Positions 24,411-41,293 of a stretch of 64,000 nt of DNA are shown piece by piece; position 1 is the stretch's first letter, and the number at the start of each line of letters is the position of its first letter. A program made the translations under genes and the position numbers. Location of the stretch: positions 2,350,550 through 2,414,549 of the forward strand of contig NC_054082.1 in assembly GCF_017562075.2 (NCBI RefSeq), in the 5' to 3' direction. The stretch comes from Anopheles merus. Lineage: Eukaryota > Arthropoda > Insecta > Diptera > Culicidae. The notes under the pieces were generated by a model, which was not told the origin of the DNA, did not search any database, and saw only the letters and a list, made by a program, of their open reading frames with translations.

Positions 24411-24807
24411 TGGTGTGTTGTCTCGGACTGTCGGACGCCTGCAAGCGGATCAAATTTTGATGAGCAGCATTCGGGGCCGGGAACGCAAGATTGAGATGCG
24501 CGATCGGCGGCGACGAGCATTAGAACTGGACGAAAATTGACTGGATCGCCCTCGGGGAGGCTGGACGAAAATCCTGTCCGCTCTGCCTGGACTGGACCTG
24601 CCTGTACGGCGTGATAAACGAACAACTGACTTGCAGGAATTGAGTGATAAATTCTTGCACCATGCACGCACGCAGCTCGGCCGCTCGATCAATTATGCGC
24701 GAGCAAATCAGCCATCCGCAGGCGGATACCGGGAAGGCCAATCGATGCAAAAATCCGAAAGCAAAAAAAAACCGGGTTGATGTTGAGATTGGCAATGCAC
24801 AAGTGGT

Positions 24808-24821
24808 GGGGGGGGGGGGGG
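24808..24821. repeat. Poly-G run (G14)
   Basis: Fourteen consecutive G residues. Confidence 0.95.
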
Positions 24822-26039
24822 AAGCCGAAACACGCCAAACAGGCGCAGTTCCCAATCCCATCCCAATGATATGCCAATCAAGCGAGAAACGTATTTTCAT
24901 TTTATTGCATAAAATTACAGAAATTTCCGTTTATGATTATTGTTTCATGATTCGCCGCCGCAGCCACATTCGTTTGCGCTGACCAGTGGGGCCGGGTGCA
25001 TTGCTTGCATTTCGGGTGTTCGGGAGTGCAGCGTGCAATCCATCGGTATTTGTGTGCCGTAATGGTAAGACTGCTTATCGATCGGCCGCACATTGCATAC
25101 GCAACAGCGCACCCGATTGATCGGCAGTGGTGTTGCGTTTAAACACAGCACACGCTGCATTGAATTTGCTCGCATCCCACGGGCATGAGGCATGAGCGGT
25201 CGAGGGATAAATCAAATTCTCTTCCTGCAATACCGGGTACGCCGGGCATGGCGGCAAAAGGGGTCAATCTCGGTCAATTATTTAATTGCGTACGTCGCGG
25301 CATCCGATAACGGCTGCGCGCAGGGTTTTGTTTACTTTGGACCGGGAAGGCATTCTGGGTAAGGGCGAGTTTTTCGAGAAGAAAGAAAGATTTATTACAC
25401 ATATTGCCGGGTGCAATTGCACGATGGTCGCGCCACCCAGGGGTGACCATTCGGTGGTAATAAAAGACGACGATGAAAGTTCCGGTGACATTCCGGGTGG
25501 TGACTTCATGGTGGTCCGCAGGGACAGCTTTTATGCGCTCGCTGATGTGTGTTTGAATCGTTCTGGTTGAGCTTGAATGTTACTCGTAATATGCATTTGT
25601 GGTGTGTTTTTCCATTGCATTGTTTCGAAGAAGGTATTATGATACAAATAAAGAGTAAGTTTTTTGGAACCGGTGCGTCTTTGCACGTATGATGGACGTG
25701 ATTTTCTAGAACAACCTATTGTGAAGTGAAAAATGGTTTCTAATGCAGTCAGTTTCATAAGCGTCACACGTTTTCGTTTGTTCTGCGCGCGTAAAGTAAT
25801 AGATTTCCTCACGTAATGACCGAGTCGAGGGCGAATCAGTGCACTCCAATGTTATCTTAATCCATACTGCACTCGAGCCTCATTACTTTACCTCGAACGA
25901 ACATTAAGCATGTTTTCGCATGGTTCGGACCCAAAGCCGCTTATTAAACAGTTATTAAAATTGCTCGCTTCTACACGCCCGTCCAGGCCGCTGGACATTT
26001 TCTTTGTTCGGTGCGGTGTACCACTGCCCTAGCTGATCG
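24822..26039. other. Non-coding DNA, nothing recognised
   Basis: One open frame near 25286-25570 has a short acidic stretch (IKDDDESSGD) and an AATAAA about 75 bases after its stop codon, but it has no good ATG or splice context. I call no gene here. Confidence 0.6.
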
Positions 26040-26182
26040 ATCGTCATCGTGCCCGTGCCGTGCGCTGCGAAAGCTCCACCGATCGTGCTGTGCGCAAAAG
26101 GTTCGTTTCATGCTCGCTCGTTGAAGTCTTTCGTTGCTTTGCGAGTTACCGCCGCCGTTAACCGGGATCGAGCCGCGTTGCT

Positions 26183-26708
26183 ATGGCGATGGGTGACTTT
26201 CGTGTGCCAGCTTTCTCTCTCTCGCTCTCTCGATACGGCCGTTTGCTCTCAGTAACGGGGTACACGATCTCGCCGTTTCGAAGACGTTCGGATGGTTTAC
26301 TGCTGGCTGCTGCCGCCTCGGTGAGTGCCCGCGGTACCCAACCTGTTCGGGCGCCCATTGCAACAGAGCGAGGGCGAACGTGTCCTCGGTTGGGAACGCC
26401 GAGATACTGTATTACTCGGTCAGTCGGTCTGGAGGTACGACATCAACATAACGTTTTTTTTCACCAGTGCATAGTTTTTCCTTCCTTTCTTCTTCGTGCT
26501 CTTCTAGCGTGCGCCGTTTGTTGTCGTCTTCTTTGTTGGTGTGCAGCCCCCACCGTTGCCTCGCATCCTCGTACCACCACCACTTCCTAACCCCACCCCA
26601 CTCCCACCTGCCCCTTTCATTTCTATTACTCGCCCTACCCACCCGCTCGTGCTGCTGCTGGTGCTACCGATCATCGTTTATTCGCGCGTCTTCCCAATCC
26701 GGCGATGA
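26183..26708 (+). CDS. Possible two-exon gene, 112-residue product (candidate)
   Basis: The ATG at 26183 opens 46 codons to a strong GTGAGT donor (exon end 26320). The 187-bp intron (26321-26507) ends in a long CT-rich tract and CTTCTAG. Exon 2 (26508) continues in phase for 66 codons to TGA at 26706-26708. The product would have a Pro-rich middle (around residues 59-84) and a hydrophobic segment near residues 93-105 (VLLLVLPIIV), followed by a short basic tail, like a single membrane span. No family is recognised. Exon 2 is pyrimidine-rich, which lowers stop frequency, so the open frame is weaker evidence than its length suggests. The intron signals are the best part. It may instead be a spliced non-coding leader. 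Confidence 0.25.
26211..26232. promoter_or_regulatory. CT-rich (GAGA-type) tract
   Basis: Interrupted CTCTCTCTCG repeats read as GAGAG on the minus strand, the site bound by GAGA factor at many insect promoters. An initiator-like TCAGTA follows about 20 bp downstream and another, TCAGTC, about 170 bp further on. I see no downstream promoter element at the canonical spacing. Confidence 0.35.
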
Positions 26709-27236
26709 AAAGCACATTCTCGGACGCTAATCTAAGCACACACAGACACGCGCAAAATACGGTTGTGCATACCTGTGCGACACTTGTCGTCTTACTGGGT
26801 CACCGCTGCTAAGCCAGTGCCGCCAGTGGCGGTACATTCCTACCAAATTCCGCATGGATTATCACCGACGGCATTGTGGCCCTTGTTGTTTGCTGGCAAA
26901 TCGAGCAAAGCATCGCGTCGCGTCGCAGTGCAAATGAAGTAAACATTTTCGAGAGCATGTGTGACAGCTTTTTCCTCCGGATCTAGTTCGTGCGGTAGTG
27001 AAATGTGCGAGTTTGAGTGAGTGATAAAGTCTGGAAGCAAATTGACAAGCAATCAAGACGGATGTGCACCTCCAGCAGCACTGCGAACGGTGTCACTGTG
27101 CAGTGTGATCTTTATCATGCAAACACGGAGGGAAAAATTAACGAAGTGGAAGGCGCAAACGTGAAACATTGCCATTCTTTTCCAACCCAGCGCTTGCAAG
27201 TGGATCATTAAACATCCCCATTTCGGTTGGCGTGAG
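26709..27236 (+). other. Leader-like region ending at a splice-donor-like GTATGG
   Basis: From about 26990 the sequence has the texture of an insect 5' leader (GTGAAATGTGCGAGTTTGAG-type words and no long frame). It ends at CGTGAG followed by GTATGG at 27237. An excellent acceptor follows at 27726. I propose 27237-27726 as an intron in an untranslated leader. The transcription start is not evident. Confidence 0.3.
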
Positions 27237-27448
27237 GTATGGGGCGAAGTTAAGGAGCTAGCAGTGGCTTTTCTCTCTCTCGAGAAAATGAATATTAATA
27301 CAAATGCGGAACATCGGTGCCATGCTGCTGCATTGTTGGTGCATTGTTAGCGAACGATCGCCAAACCGAGATTGCTCGCTGCGAGTAAAAACAAAGCTCC
27401 TGCCGTGCCGTGAATAGAGTTTCTAATACGCGCAGGGTTGAACAAGCG

Positions 27449-27490
27449 AAAGAGGGAGAGAGAGAGAAAGAGAGGGAGAGAGAAAGAGAG
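27449..27490. repeat. Imperfect (GA)n tract
   Basis: About 40 bases of GA with AAAG/GGG interruptions, inside the proposed leader intron. Confidence 0.95.
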
Positions 27491-27726
27491 TAAAAAATTG
27501 ACCGCTCAAACAGTGATAAATACAAATTAAATCTTGCCAGCAAGAAAAGCAAATAAACGGGCAGCCTCCGAAGAAAGCCTTTTTGCCGCGACCGGTGAGA
27601 ATTGGCAATGCGTACGGGCCAGTATCCCAGCCCACGGCCCAAGAAAGTGATCGATGATCCGTTTGGTTTTTCGCGATGGGGAAAAAGTGTGTAATTATCT
27701 CTTGCCTTTGTATTTTTTTTTTGCAG

Positions 27727-28284
27727 CGTTTGTAGCCGGTTCGAAAAATTGCCGCACTGTTTGACCGTGTGCAAGTGTGTGATTTGTGCGAGTTGCAGGT
27801 GTGTCGTCCGCTGTGCGTATGTGTGTGAGTGTGTGTGTGTGTGCATTTTCGAGTGCGTGTGACCGCGAGGCGTAGCAAATTGTGACGCTGCCACAGCTTC
27901 CTCCCGGTGGCCGATAACGGAACGAAACGAGCAATCACGATGAAGTCATTGGTTCGGTTTTCGTCACTCCCGGAGTGACCGTAAAGAAGCGATCGCGAAA
28001 AATCCGCCGCTGGCCGAAATTGTTGGATAGTAGTGGTAGTTGTAGCTTTGGAAATTTCTAAGCCCCCAGCGGAAAGGGGCCCCCAGTGAAGAAGGAAAAA
28101 GGAGAAAAAACCCCGCTCTATGTCTGTGCCAGTGCCCGGTGTCAGTGAGAGTGTGTGTGTGTGAGTTTGTGAGGATTAACTTGTGACCTTTGCTTTGGAC
28201 CGAACCGACCAAAAGACCGCCATCCACCGTCGTCTCCGTCATCAACGCACACACCATCGGAAGACAGCTGTTCGCGCGAAAAAG
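27727..28284 (+). other. Proposed untranslated leader exon
   Basis: The acceptor is one of the best in the window: TTGCC followed by TTTGTA, ten T residues and GCAG, ending at 27726. The following sequence has GT-rich, leader-like texture and no long frame. A 12-codon open frame starts at the ATG at 27940 and ends in TGA at 27976-27978, which would be a minimal upstream open frame. AAAAAG followed by GTAGTT at 28285 is a plausible donor. If real, the next intron is very long, since no recognised coding sequence follows in the window. Confidence 0.3.
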
Positions 28285-29136
28285 GTAGTTTAATTTATCG
28301 CGAGCCTGTGCCCGCCTGTTCCACTTTTCTTTGTTCGGGATGAATAGATGGGACCGCAAAAGGCGCGAAGGCGACCTTCCCTCATGCTAAATACGGAACA
28401 AGCGCGGACGCACAGGATTTGGACAGCGTATCGCATTGGATTTATTGGTTCATTTGTGCTGCAATTGTTTTCGAAGGAAAGTGTATCCTAGAGCGCGTTT
28501 GCTGCGGTGAATGGGAACCAACACACACCGTAAACTGTACCTTCATATATGGTGCTTTGGCGTGGTGGTACGGCGTGCTCATCTCTAAAAATACGAAAAA
28601 CAATTGAGCGCTTTAATTACACCCCAAAAACTATGCGCGCTCCACGTGACTCGCACAATCGTAGCCAGATTCGATTTCGTTCGAATTCACCCAATCGAAA
28701 AAGGGGTAAGGGTAGACAAGGGAAGGGCGAAGCAGAGAAAGGGTAGGGCCGTACCACATGACGGCACCATAAAATGCCGTGTGTAACTGTGAGGCTAGAG
28801 ACTCACCACCACGTGCACACCACGCGAGAGGGAAACTCTTTTCGTTTTGGCTGTGCTTACGCTTAAAACTTCGAAGCTACTAAAAGCAATGAATGGGAGG
28901 CAAGGGAGGCAAAGGGTAGTCGAGACAAAAGGCACGGTAAAGTAGCCTCCGAAATTAAGAGTCGAAAACGGATGGGGCCGAGGGAAGGAGGGAATTGGAA
29001 AAAAAGAGCCAATGACCAAAATCAAAACGAAACATCGTTAGAGAAAAGCGAATCTATCCATCGGCACAATAACTAATACGAAGCGAGCTGATGAGCGAGA
29101 GTGACACGGAGGCCGGCCTCACCTGCCAAGGGAATG

Positions 29137-29224
29137 CTGGTGGTGGTGGTGGTGGTGCTGAGTAAAACAAATCGAAGAAGCATCAACAATTGCACAATCG
29201 AGCAGCAGCAGCAGCAGCAGCAGA
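29137..29224. repeat. (TGG)7 and (CAG)8 pair
   Basis: A TGG tract (29137-29158) and a CAG tract (29201-29224) separated by 42 bases. Confidence 0.9.
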
Positions 29225-31300
29225 AGTGGCGGATGTGTTGCCGCGAGGGGCTCCGTTTTTCGTTCGGTTCGTTATTTGTTCGTTTTTCATTTTCCTTCCC
29301 AGCTAACACAAAAAAGCACAAAAAATCGTGATTGTTCTGTGTTTGCGCGATTCGTAATGCGCATCTCGTGCGCGCGGGGCTTTGATTTTTCATCGGCTAG
29401 ATTTGTTGTGATGGTGGTGGTGGTGGTGCTGCTGCTTCAGCGCTTCAAGTTCGCGCATAGAAACAGCCCGTACTGCTAATTCCGAGTACAGTCGGAGAGA
29501 CGCACTTTTTGGAGGTCGTGTGGTGTGCGATGGCTGCAACTTTTCGGCAGGCCTTGAACGAAGACCTGCTCGTGATCTTCTTTGGCCATTCGGCCACGTG
29601 CGGTATCGGAGGAGGAGGAGAAGGAGCAGGGAGCAGACAGATCTTTACAATCGGACGCTCGGAGTTCCTCGATCATCGTTTTGTTAGATTCAATTGGCTT
29701 AGGCTCCAGCTGCGTTGCGGCGCTGTGCTTCAAAGGTCATCAATTTGTGGGTGAACTCTCGACCGCCCCAGAATTTGGAGCAAAATACGCAGGCGCTACA
29801 TCTCCGGGGCGATCACGCAGTCACGACGATCGTCTCCAAACACATTCCAAGGGGCTTTTGCGCGGCGAGCGAGTGAGCGAAGGAGTGGAAGGAGCGAAGG
29901 AGTGAAGTTCAATACTTTAGGGCTCTTTTCCCGCTGAGTGCCTCCGGTCGTCCGGCGTCCTTTCGCAACGCGATGAGCACTTCGGTAAATTGCGCAAGCG
30001 CTCGGTAAAAAGTACAATTAAAGTACGGGCCACTTACGTGCGTTCGACATTTCTCGACCGAATCGCCCGACCCTTAGGCCGCCGGTCGTCCATTTCGTAG
30101 GTGTGCGGTAGTACGAGATCACGCTGGTTTTATTTTAGGAAAACGCAAAGGTTTCACCTCGAAATTGCGTCCGTCCATTTGGAAACCGTTCCGAACGCCG
30201 AAAACCAAACGCAACACGAGCGCTAGAGCGATTCCCAGGGATCACGAAGGTCGGCTGTGCGTGATCTAGTTTCGAGATACAGTTCACCCAGCCGCCAATC
30301 GCCGCCCAGCTGCTCAGTGTGAAAGGGTTTACCTTTCCTAATCAAATCATCTCCAAACGGCAACCAGTATGCGTCGTCCAGCGGTGCATGGCGGTCATAG
30401 TGGAGTGGTGGCGCCGAGCCCACTTGTTCCCACAATGGAAACTGAGACGAAAAACAAACACCCGATGCCATTTATGATAACTGCATCTTGATTGTACGTC
30501 ACACACACACACACCGATTGAAGCGCCCGATAGAAAATGGTTCCTCATTTGCCTTCCGCCACCATCGTCACCCGGTGGGGAATGTGTCACCATGCGAGAG
30601 GTACAAAATGCGAATCCAGGAAACCCGTTACCGTACATGCCGATGAGACTCCAGTGGAATCTGGCTGGCTAAAATAAGATATTAGAGATGCAATTTGTCT
30701 ATTTTGCACCGGTTCGTTTGAAGCGTACCGGCGTCGGCTGCTAACGATGCATCATCATGCTTCCCCCGCCACCCTTTCACCCGCCAGTTCCGTTCCGGTT
30801 TAATGGCAACATGCGTTGTTTGCCTCGCGCAAGATTGCAATGTGGAAAACTCATAAACAAAAAAACACCGCCACCACCACCATCACCCCCAAACCACCGT
30901 TGCTTTCCTGGAACGAGACAATACAAAACGGCAGTCACGAAGCCACGGGGATACATACCGCTGGCCACTTCCTTCGTGCGGTCGCATCGTTGCACATAAC
31001 TCAAACTTCTCCTCAGCACCGAAGCTTTTCCTTCTTCACATTCCACTCCTCCCCCCCCTCCCCTCTTTTGCGCGGGGAGAGGTGTGCGGGGAGCGAGGAT
31101 GAGGTCGCATGTGGGAAAGTGTCGGTGTAACATGGCACCCGGGAACTCGGCGCACGCCACCCTCCTCCGTTGAATGATGCCGACGAAGAAATCCATAACC
31201 TTGAAAAATTACTTATCACGATAACGATAAGAGGAGTCGTGGAAAATAGTCAATTATTTCGTGTTTACTCTCCCACTGCCACGACGACTGCCCGAGCATA

Positions 31301-31320
31301 CGTGTGTGTGTGTGTGTGTG
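31301..31320. repeat. (GT)10 microsatellite
   Basis: Uninterrupted GT/TG run. Confidence 0.95.
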
Positions 31321-31641
31321 CCGGTGTTTGCGTGGCTTTCTCATGTCGTGGCTCATTGTGTTTATTGGACGGAAAAGGTGGTTGGATTGAATCGTTTGCC
31401 GGTATCATTAGGACGGGGCTGTTGCGTTTGTTCAGTTCGTGTGCAACGGTGGCGAGCAAACAAACGAGCTGCAATTGCAGCGTTGCCACGACGAGCTGGG
31501 CCCCGTCGGAGGCTAGGCCCTTGGCTGAAAATTGGCTCGTTCCTAGAAACTATCAAGCCCAACCCGTGCAGAGTGTGGGGCGACCTTTACACGCTGGGTC
31601 TCAGCGAATCCGACCGTGTTTGCCTGCCTTTTTGTTGCCGG

Positions 31642-31662
31642 CTCTCTCTCTCTCTCTCTCTC
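31642..31662. repeat. (CT)10 microsatellite
   Basis: Uninterrupted CT run, a potential GAGA-type site on the minus strand. Confidence 0.95.
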
Positions 31663-31815
31663 CTTTTACATGACCCAATTAATTGAGAAGCGCTGAAAGA
31701 TGGTAGGATTAATTTCTGCCCTCCTTTGCTTATCAAACCCGACCCTGCTCGCGGAGGGAACAAACGCCTAAAAAGCTCCCCAAACCATCCCTCAACCTTT
31801 ACACAACAGAGCAAA

Positions 31816-31829
31816 CCCCCCCCCCCCCC
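31816..31829. repeat. Poly-C run (C14)
   Basis: Fourteen consecutive C residues. Confidence 0.95.
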
Positions 31830-32009
31830 ATCCTTGTCGAAGCCACCCGCGTGGGAACTATAGCCGCGGTTGGCATTGCAATGGAGCAAACAAAATCAAA
31901 CAGCCAGCAATCAACGAAACGAGACAAAACCTTGCCAACAAATATCAGTCAGCAAATAAAAATGCGCAACAGCAACGCGTAACAACACACACTGGAAGAC
32001 AGAGCAACA

Positions 32010-32030
32010 GAGAGAGAGAGAGAGAGGAGA
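32010..32030. repeat. (GA)n microsatellite
   Basis: GA run inside an A-rich, leader-like patch. Confidence 0.9.
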
Positions 32031-34296
32031 GACAAAACGGATACGAATAAATAAAGCCAGCATTAAGAGGAGAACAAGAAGTGCGCCTCGGGAAAACACA
32101 ACAGCCAACAACCAAAAAATCACACATCAAGTAATCGGAGCACAAGTTTGATCGGATCTGTTTCTCCCTCGGTTTCGTTTCGTTCCCATCCACTTCCCAT
32201 TCCCCGGGCCCGTCCCGTCGTCCACTGATTACTTCGACAACGAATCATTTCGTCGGAGATATTTACAGCGCCCATAAAATAAACCTTGATTATGCCTGCG
32301 ATTGCAAACTTGCGAATATTGTTGTGTATGTGCGTGTGTGGTTAAATTGTTGAGGCTGAGATTGTTTCTTCAGCTGCGGTGCTGCGGTGGCGACGCTATC
32401 GCTGTCCAAGGTCCGATGATCGCGCTCGAAGGAACGCGCAAGAAGCTGTGTTTAAGTGAGCCAAAAAAGGGATGGGATGGGAAACATACAGCGGGCGGGA
32501 GGGGGAGGAAAGTATTTCCAAGTTCAACAACATTAAATTGGACTCGATGATGCAAGGCAAACAAAGCATGAACAACAAAAAAAAAAACCCAACAAGTGGC
32601 CACGGGAAACCAAAACCCCAGAAGCTGACCGCTGGACAAAAGGGAGTGAGACGGCTTAACGGCTGTTTTCATAATAAGCTTCATCGATTCTGTCCACGGT
32701 GCGTCCACAGCTTCGGTCCCAGAGATGATCAGGTCCGTCAGTCAAAGGGAGACTACAGAACACTCAATCATACATGCATACGCACAGCCACAAAGAGAAA
32801 AACAGAAGAGCTGCAACTAAACTAGGACAGCGTGAAAAGTGAAACACATTTGCAAATGGCATCATTTCCATGACGAGCGTTCACACAATTGATCATATAA
32901 TTATTGCTGATGGCGGAATAAATATACATTAATCCGCAGGCCCCTCAATTTGCACTCGCACAAACGCGGCGGATGGAAAACGCGCGACCGTGCGCGTGTC
33001 CTCCGCTCTTGAGGCGATCTGAAAAATGTGTGTCTTTATTGCCGCGAGGAAGCGTTCCTTTTTGTGGAGAGAAGCGTGTTGTTTTTTCCCTTTCTACCGT
33101 AAACAAAACAAAATTCATACGGCCCCCCCACTTGACCACTCACAGACAGAAGCACACAGCTACACCACGCAGAGCGCTACAAAAACCCTAGTAGCAGTGC
33201 CGGCGTGAGGTCGCGTGTCTCTTCAACCGTTAAAAATGAATGTTAATGAGGCTTTTATTTGACTTTAAATTTCTTCCTTCTTTTGTGCCGCGCATCACGT
33301 CCACGGTGAGATCCCCATCGTCGCCACCGTCGGACCGGGCGGGGAAGGGATATGCATTGGGAGGGACCCACCGGACAGAAGAGATAGAAAACGGTGATCT
33401 ATGGTGAGATGTAATTTAGTGATAATTACTACGTATTTAACGCTACCGTGCCCGGTGTGCGACCTCTGCTCCGCTTCGACCTGTGTCGGAGGAATGTCTC
33501 TTTGCGATCGTTGCGACGTCTTCGTTCGCTTTCTGCAGCCCAAAGGGGAAGCAAGATGTTTGTCTTAGGAACTTACTCATCGACGCGGTAGCATCGCCAC
33601 CCCGTTTGAGATTGACCATTTCACTTCACCGCCGCTGCATTCGTAATGATCTTTTGATCGTAAAAATCACAATCAACTGGTGGGATGAGTGGGATTGCTG
33701 CACCACTCGTGCAAGCGCAATAGCGGAAACATAATAGAGCGAAGCAAAGGGCCAACGTTTTACGACTTTTAAATAGGCAATCCGAGCAGCCGTGTCGGAA
33801 TTTCTATTGGCAATCGTGTCGTTAAACTGCCAAAACATAAGCTGCATTAATTGCAACTTCCCGCAGCTTAAATAGTTAAAAATTCATATCGTAAATAGTT
33901 TTAGGAAACAAAACGGTGGTTTTGAATTATTGTTGGATTAAGGCAACAGACATCAAAACTTTACGTCCGCCAGCCAGCCAGTTTATGTTTTGTGTCGAAC
34001 GACAGTAAAACAAAAAAAAATGTATGCTCCACGGCATGAGGAACGAGGGGGTTCGTGTTTTACGGTGGCATTCAAGTTCTTTATGTCAGCTTTACAGTAA
34101 TCGCCCGCGCATTACACCACATTTGTCGGACAGATTTGATGGCGATTCGCTCTAATGGAAGCAGCAGTGCATTGCGCATTGAGACAAACCCCCGGGAGGG
34201 AAAAGCAATGGCTACGCGTGGCGCGTTGTTCGAGCGTTTGATGGGATGATTTGCTGATCGGCATTTTGTTAATTAATCTTTGTAATTCATTTGCAG

Positions 34297-34369
34297 ATAA
34301 CGTGCTTGGAGCCCACCCGTAACACCCGGGCGCGCATGCAGCGGACGAGCGGAGGGGAAGAGCAGCAAG
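34297..34369 (+). CDS. Possible 73-bp internal exon (candidate)
   Basis: A T-rich tract ending in TTTGCAG (AG at 34295-34296) and a perfect donor GTAAGCC after GCAAG define a 73-bp interval. Of three frames only one is open, giving 24 codons plus one base (segments ITCLEPTRNTRAR and GGEEQQ). An in-frame ATG lies at 34336, so it could also be a first coding exon behind an untranslated leader. The leftover single G fits the two leading bases of the interval starting at 50110. No domain is recognised. Both splice signals are good, but the peptide is short, so chance is hard to exclude. Confidence 0.25.
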
Positions 34370-38209
<3,840 letters not shown>

Positions 38210-41200
38210 ACCCCTACGACCCTCGCGCGCGCTGTAGTGGCCAGTGCCTTTTGTAGTGGCAGCATGAGGTGGCGAATTCGTGTTTTTTTTGCTGTTGTTA
38301 TTATTCGGTCCTCAGGCCCTCGTCAGCGAACCCTGCCCTTGGGTTTGGGTGCGGCTGTAGATGCGCGTCGCCCGACCCGAACACAACCCTAGCGGCCACG
38401 GGGAGCGTGTAATTGAAAATCTCATCCGGTCACGCCAAAGAGGCCAAGTGCGCCAAACCCTCGTCGTGGCCGTCGTCGTTAGCGTTAAGTCACGGCAGCC
38501 CATTTTGGTGGCTTATCTCGACGTTTCAATCGATCATTGGCATTGTGCGAAAGTTGTGAAGAGTGCAAAACATTGTGACGAACTTCGGACATGCCGCACC
38601 GGATGGGTCTATATTTATGTTTATTTATTTCTTCTTTCGTGAGATCTTCCCCCAAGATTCTGTTACGAAGGGGGGAAAGGGCGGAGAGGAAGCATTAGAC
38701 ACGAGCGTGGTTGTCGCTTTTGAACAGGTCAATCACTGTTGCTGGCGGAAGGGCAGGGCTTTCTTTACGTCCTTTATGCACGTAACATCACGATTTCATC
38801 CTGAAACATTTGTATGTCTTCATGCGTTGAGAGGGCCCTGTTGTGGCCCATTGCATCCAAGAAGCGAATGATGAACAATCTATAGTGCCTCGAGCACCAG
38901 CCACAACAGTCCAATAACTCCACAAAACATCAAACAAAACACTGCCGAAGCATTGCGTAATGGGTGTAAATGAAAATTAAACACGCAAATTACACAACGC
39001 GCGTTTGATTCCACCAGAACACCTGCGGAACCGGCAGGAAATCAAACACGCGAACCGTACGGCGGGGCGTATGTTTACTCACACCTTTCTGCTACCAGGT
39101 TCGGGGGTCGGTTTACGGTTGCAATCGCGTACGTCACGTTTAATCGCGATCCGCGTTTGTCCGTGGTGACACGAGGATCGTAAAGTAGAATGACCAAATG
39201 GGATAATCAACATTATTAGCCAATTATTCGTTCTACCGCCCGGGTGGCGGCGGTGGGCCGCATTGGTGCACAAGATGTCGAGCAAGTTTCGCTCTCGTTT
39301 GTCACCTAGCGGGCGTGCGATCGAACGACAAGACAGGGTAGGGTTGTTATCGCCCCTACAGCACTACCAGTGCCTGTACCTGGCCAGCAGGCCAACGGCG
39401 GGTCGCGGCCGAGAGTTATTACCGTCAACGCAATCGACCCGGGCAGCTGTGTAGCATCCGGTGCGCACGGTCGGCTTTACGCAACACACACACACAGACA
39501 CACGGTGTACGTACAAAAGGCACGCAAAGGGTGGGAAGGTAAAATCTCGCCAGAAAAGAAACCACCGACCTCGCGTTACTTTGTAGTCCAGTGCGCCCGG
39601 GCACATCGGAATGCTCCTACAGCGTCGGCCCCCAACCGAATGTCCCGCAAATGGAGCTCGAGCGAGCGACGCAAACGTGACGCAAACCCCCTTTTCCCCC
39701 GCCCGCTGCAAAGCGTTGCCCGTTCCGTAGCGCATATCGCGTGTGGGCATCATTATCAGATAAAAAATGAGACCCACATTTCAAACGCTTCGGCCATCGA
39801 TCTCTCACGGATCGACCTTTTACAAATTTTCCCACTCCCCTCGGTGTGTGTGTGTGTCAATCGCGCCCTCCCGCGGCACTGGTGATGATGATCCTTTTTG
39901 GCTGAAATAGATCACACCATACATCACCGCACGGTTTTGGCGGTGCACGCTCTGCCTGGACGGATCCTGGACCCCGCGGACGACGGGGCCGACGAGCGTC
40001 ATTAGCGAAATCCCACCAGGCAAGCGCGCTGGGGCAAAATAGAGAGACCCATTTATCCCGCTCAGACCCCCGAAGGCAACCTGCGATTGTTGATGAACGG
40101 TCATGATGAAACAATTTGCCAAACTGCTTCGGCAATTCCTCCAGCAAAACGCCATCACCAGCCAAAGGGACGGATTGCCCTGAGCTCCAGTTTCCATTGC
40201 GCGCCAATTGTGTGCGCGATCCTCCGGTTGGGCCGGTTGCGCAATGCGGGCCAATTTCCGACACAAGAAAAGCGTACTGTCACCGTGTGCCGTGAGGACC
40301 TCTTTCGTACCTTCCCCCGTTCGCCCCTTTCCTGCTAGGAGTTTCCTTTCGATGGTTCTCTTCCATGCCGCGAGCATGCAAATGACACATTCTAGACGAG
40401 CAACTTGTGACGGGACTTTTACTTTTACCGCAACAGCGCCACGCGATCATCGCAACGACGGGCTGATGAATGATCATCTCGTTTGACCTATTTGTTGGGT
40501 TGTGTTTTTGTGTGCGAGTTTGTGCTGCTCGCATACCCGCCGGTCCCGTGGTGGCGGTGGTGGTTTCGCTTGCTTTATGGTCTCATTTTTGTTTCGACTT
40601 TCTAGCTTTTGTTTCGTGTGCCATTTTTTGCCCTTTCTCGTTTGTTGTTCCTTAATGTTCTTGGTTACAATCGGTTGGGGTGTTTTTTGTGTGTGTGGTT
40701 CTTATGGTTAGGTTCAGCTAGGCTCAATCTTTTGGAGCCCCGAGGGTGTCTGGCCTTTGGTTCGCACGAAAAGAAAAAATACATTTTTCGAGAGCACCTA
40801 ATTACGCCCGAAGTGATGTGGTCGGCTAAAGGGTCGAGTAACGCCTGAGACGAATGATGAGAAATGCTACAAAAAACTGTACAGCCGACGTTCATGTCAA
40901 TAATTGCTATTTTATGTTTTAAAATCATATCGAACGCTATCATATCTGCAAACGTTTCGAAAGGAAATTATGTTCCCTTGTTGGACCATTGCTTGCTCTT
41001 CGTTCATTCTACCGCCCCGTTACACAAACTGGAGCAACGGCAGCAAATGTGTGGCAAACGCCGGTTCTGGTTCTGATAACTGGGTCATAATACATAACAC
41101 TTTCCTTCCTTTGGATCGAGGTCCGCGGCCCCGCAGGCTAACCAACAGGTGGGAAAAAGTTGACGAACGGGCCAGTGTCTAAGTGCACTTGCTGCTCTCA

Positions 41201-41293
41201 CTTTCCAATCGCACTATAGACAAACACACACGCGCGCGTACGGACCCACGTTAGCCGGTGCACACACGATCGCAACTCCGATCAAACACACAT

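Larger units (their letters stand above)
28285..34296. other. Intron-like DNA, no gene recognised
   Basis: Contains (TGG)n, (CAG)n, GT, CT and GA tracts and an A-rich leader-like patch at about 31870-32120 with a TCAGTC word at 31944. The many open frames overlap on both strands and traverse the repeats. I see nothing coding. Confidence 0.65.
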
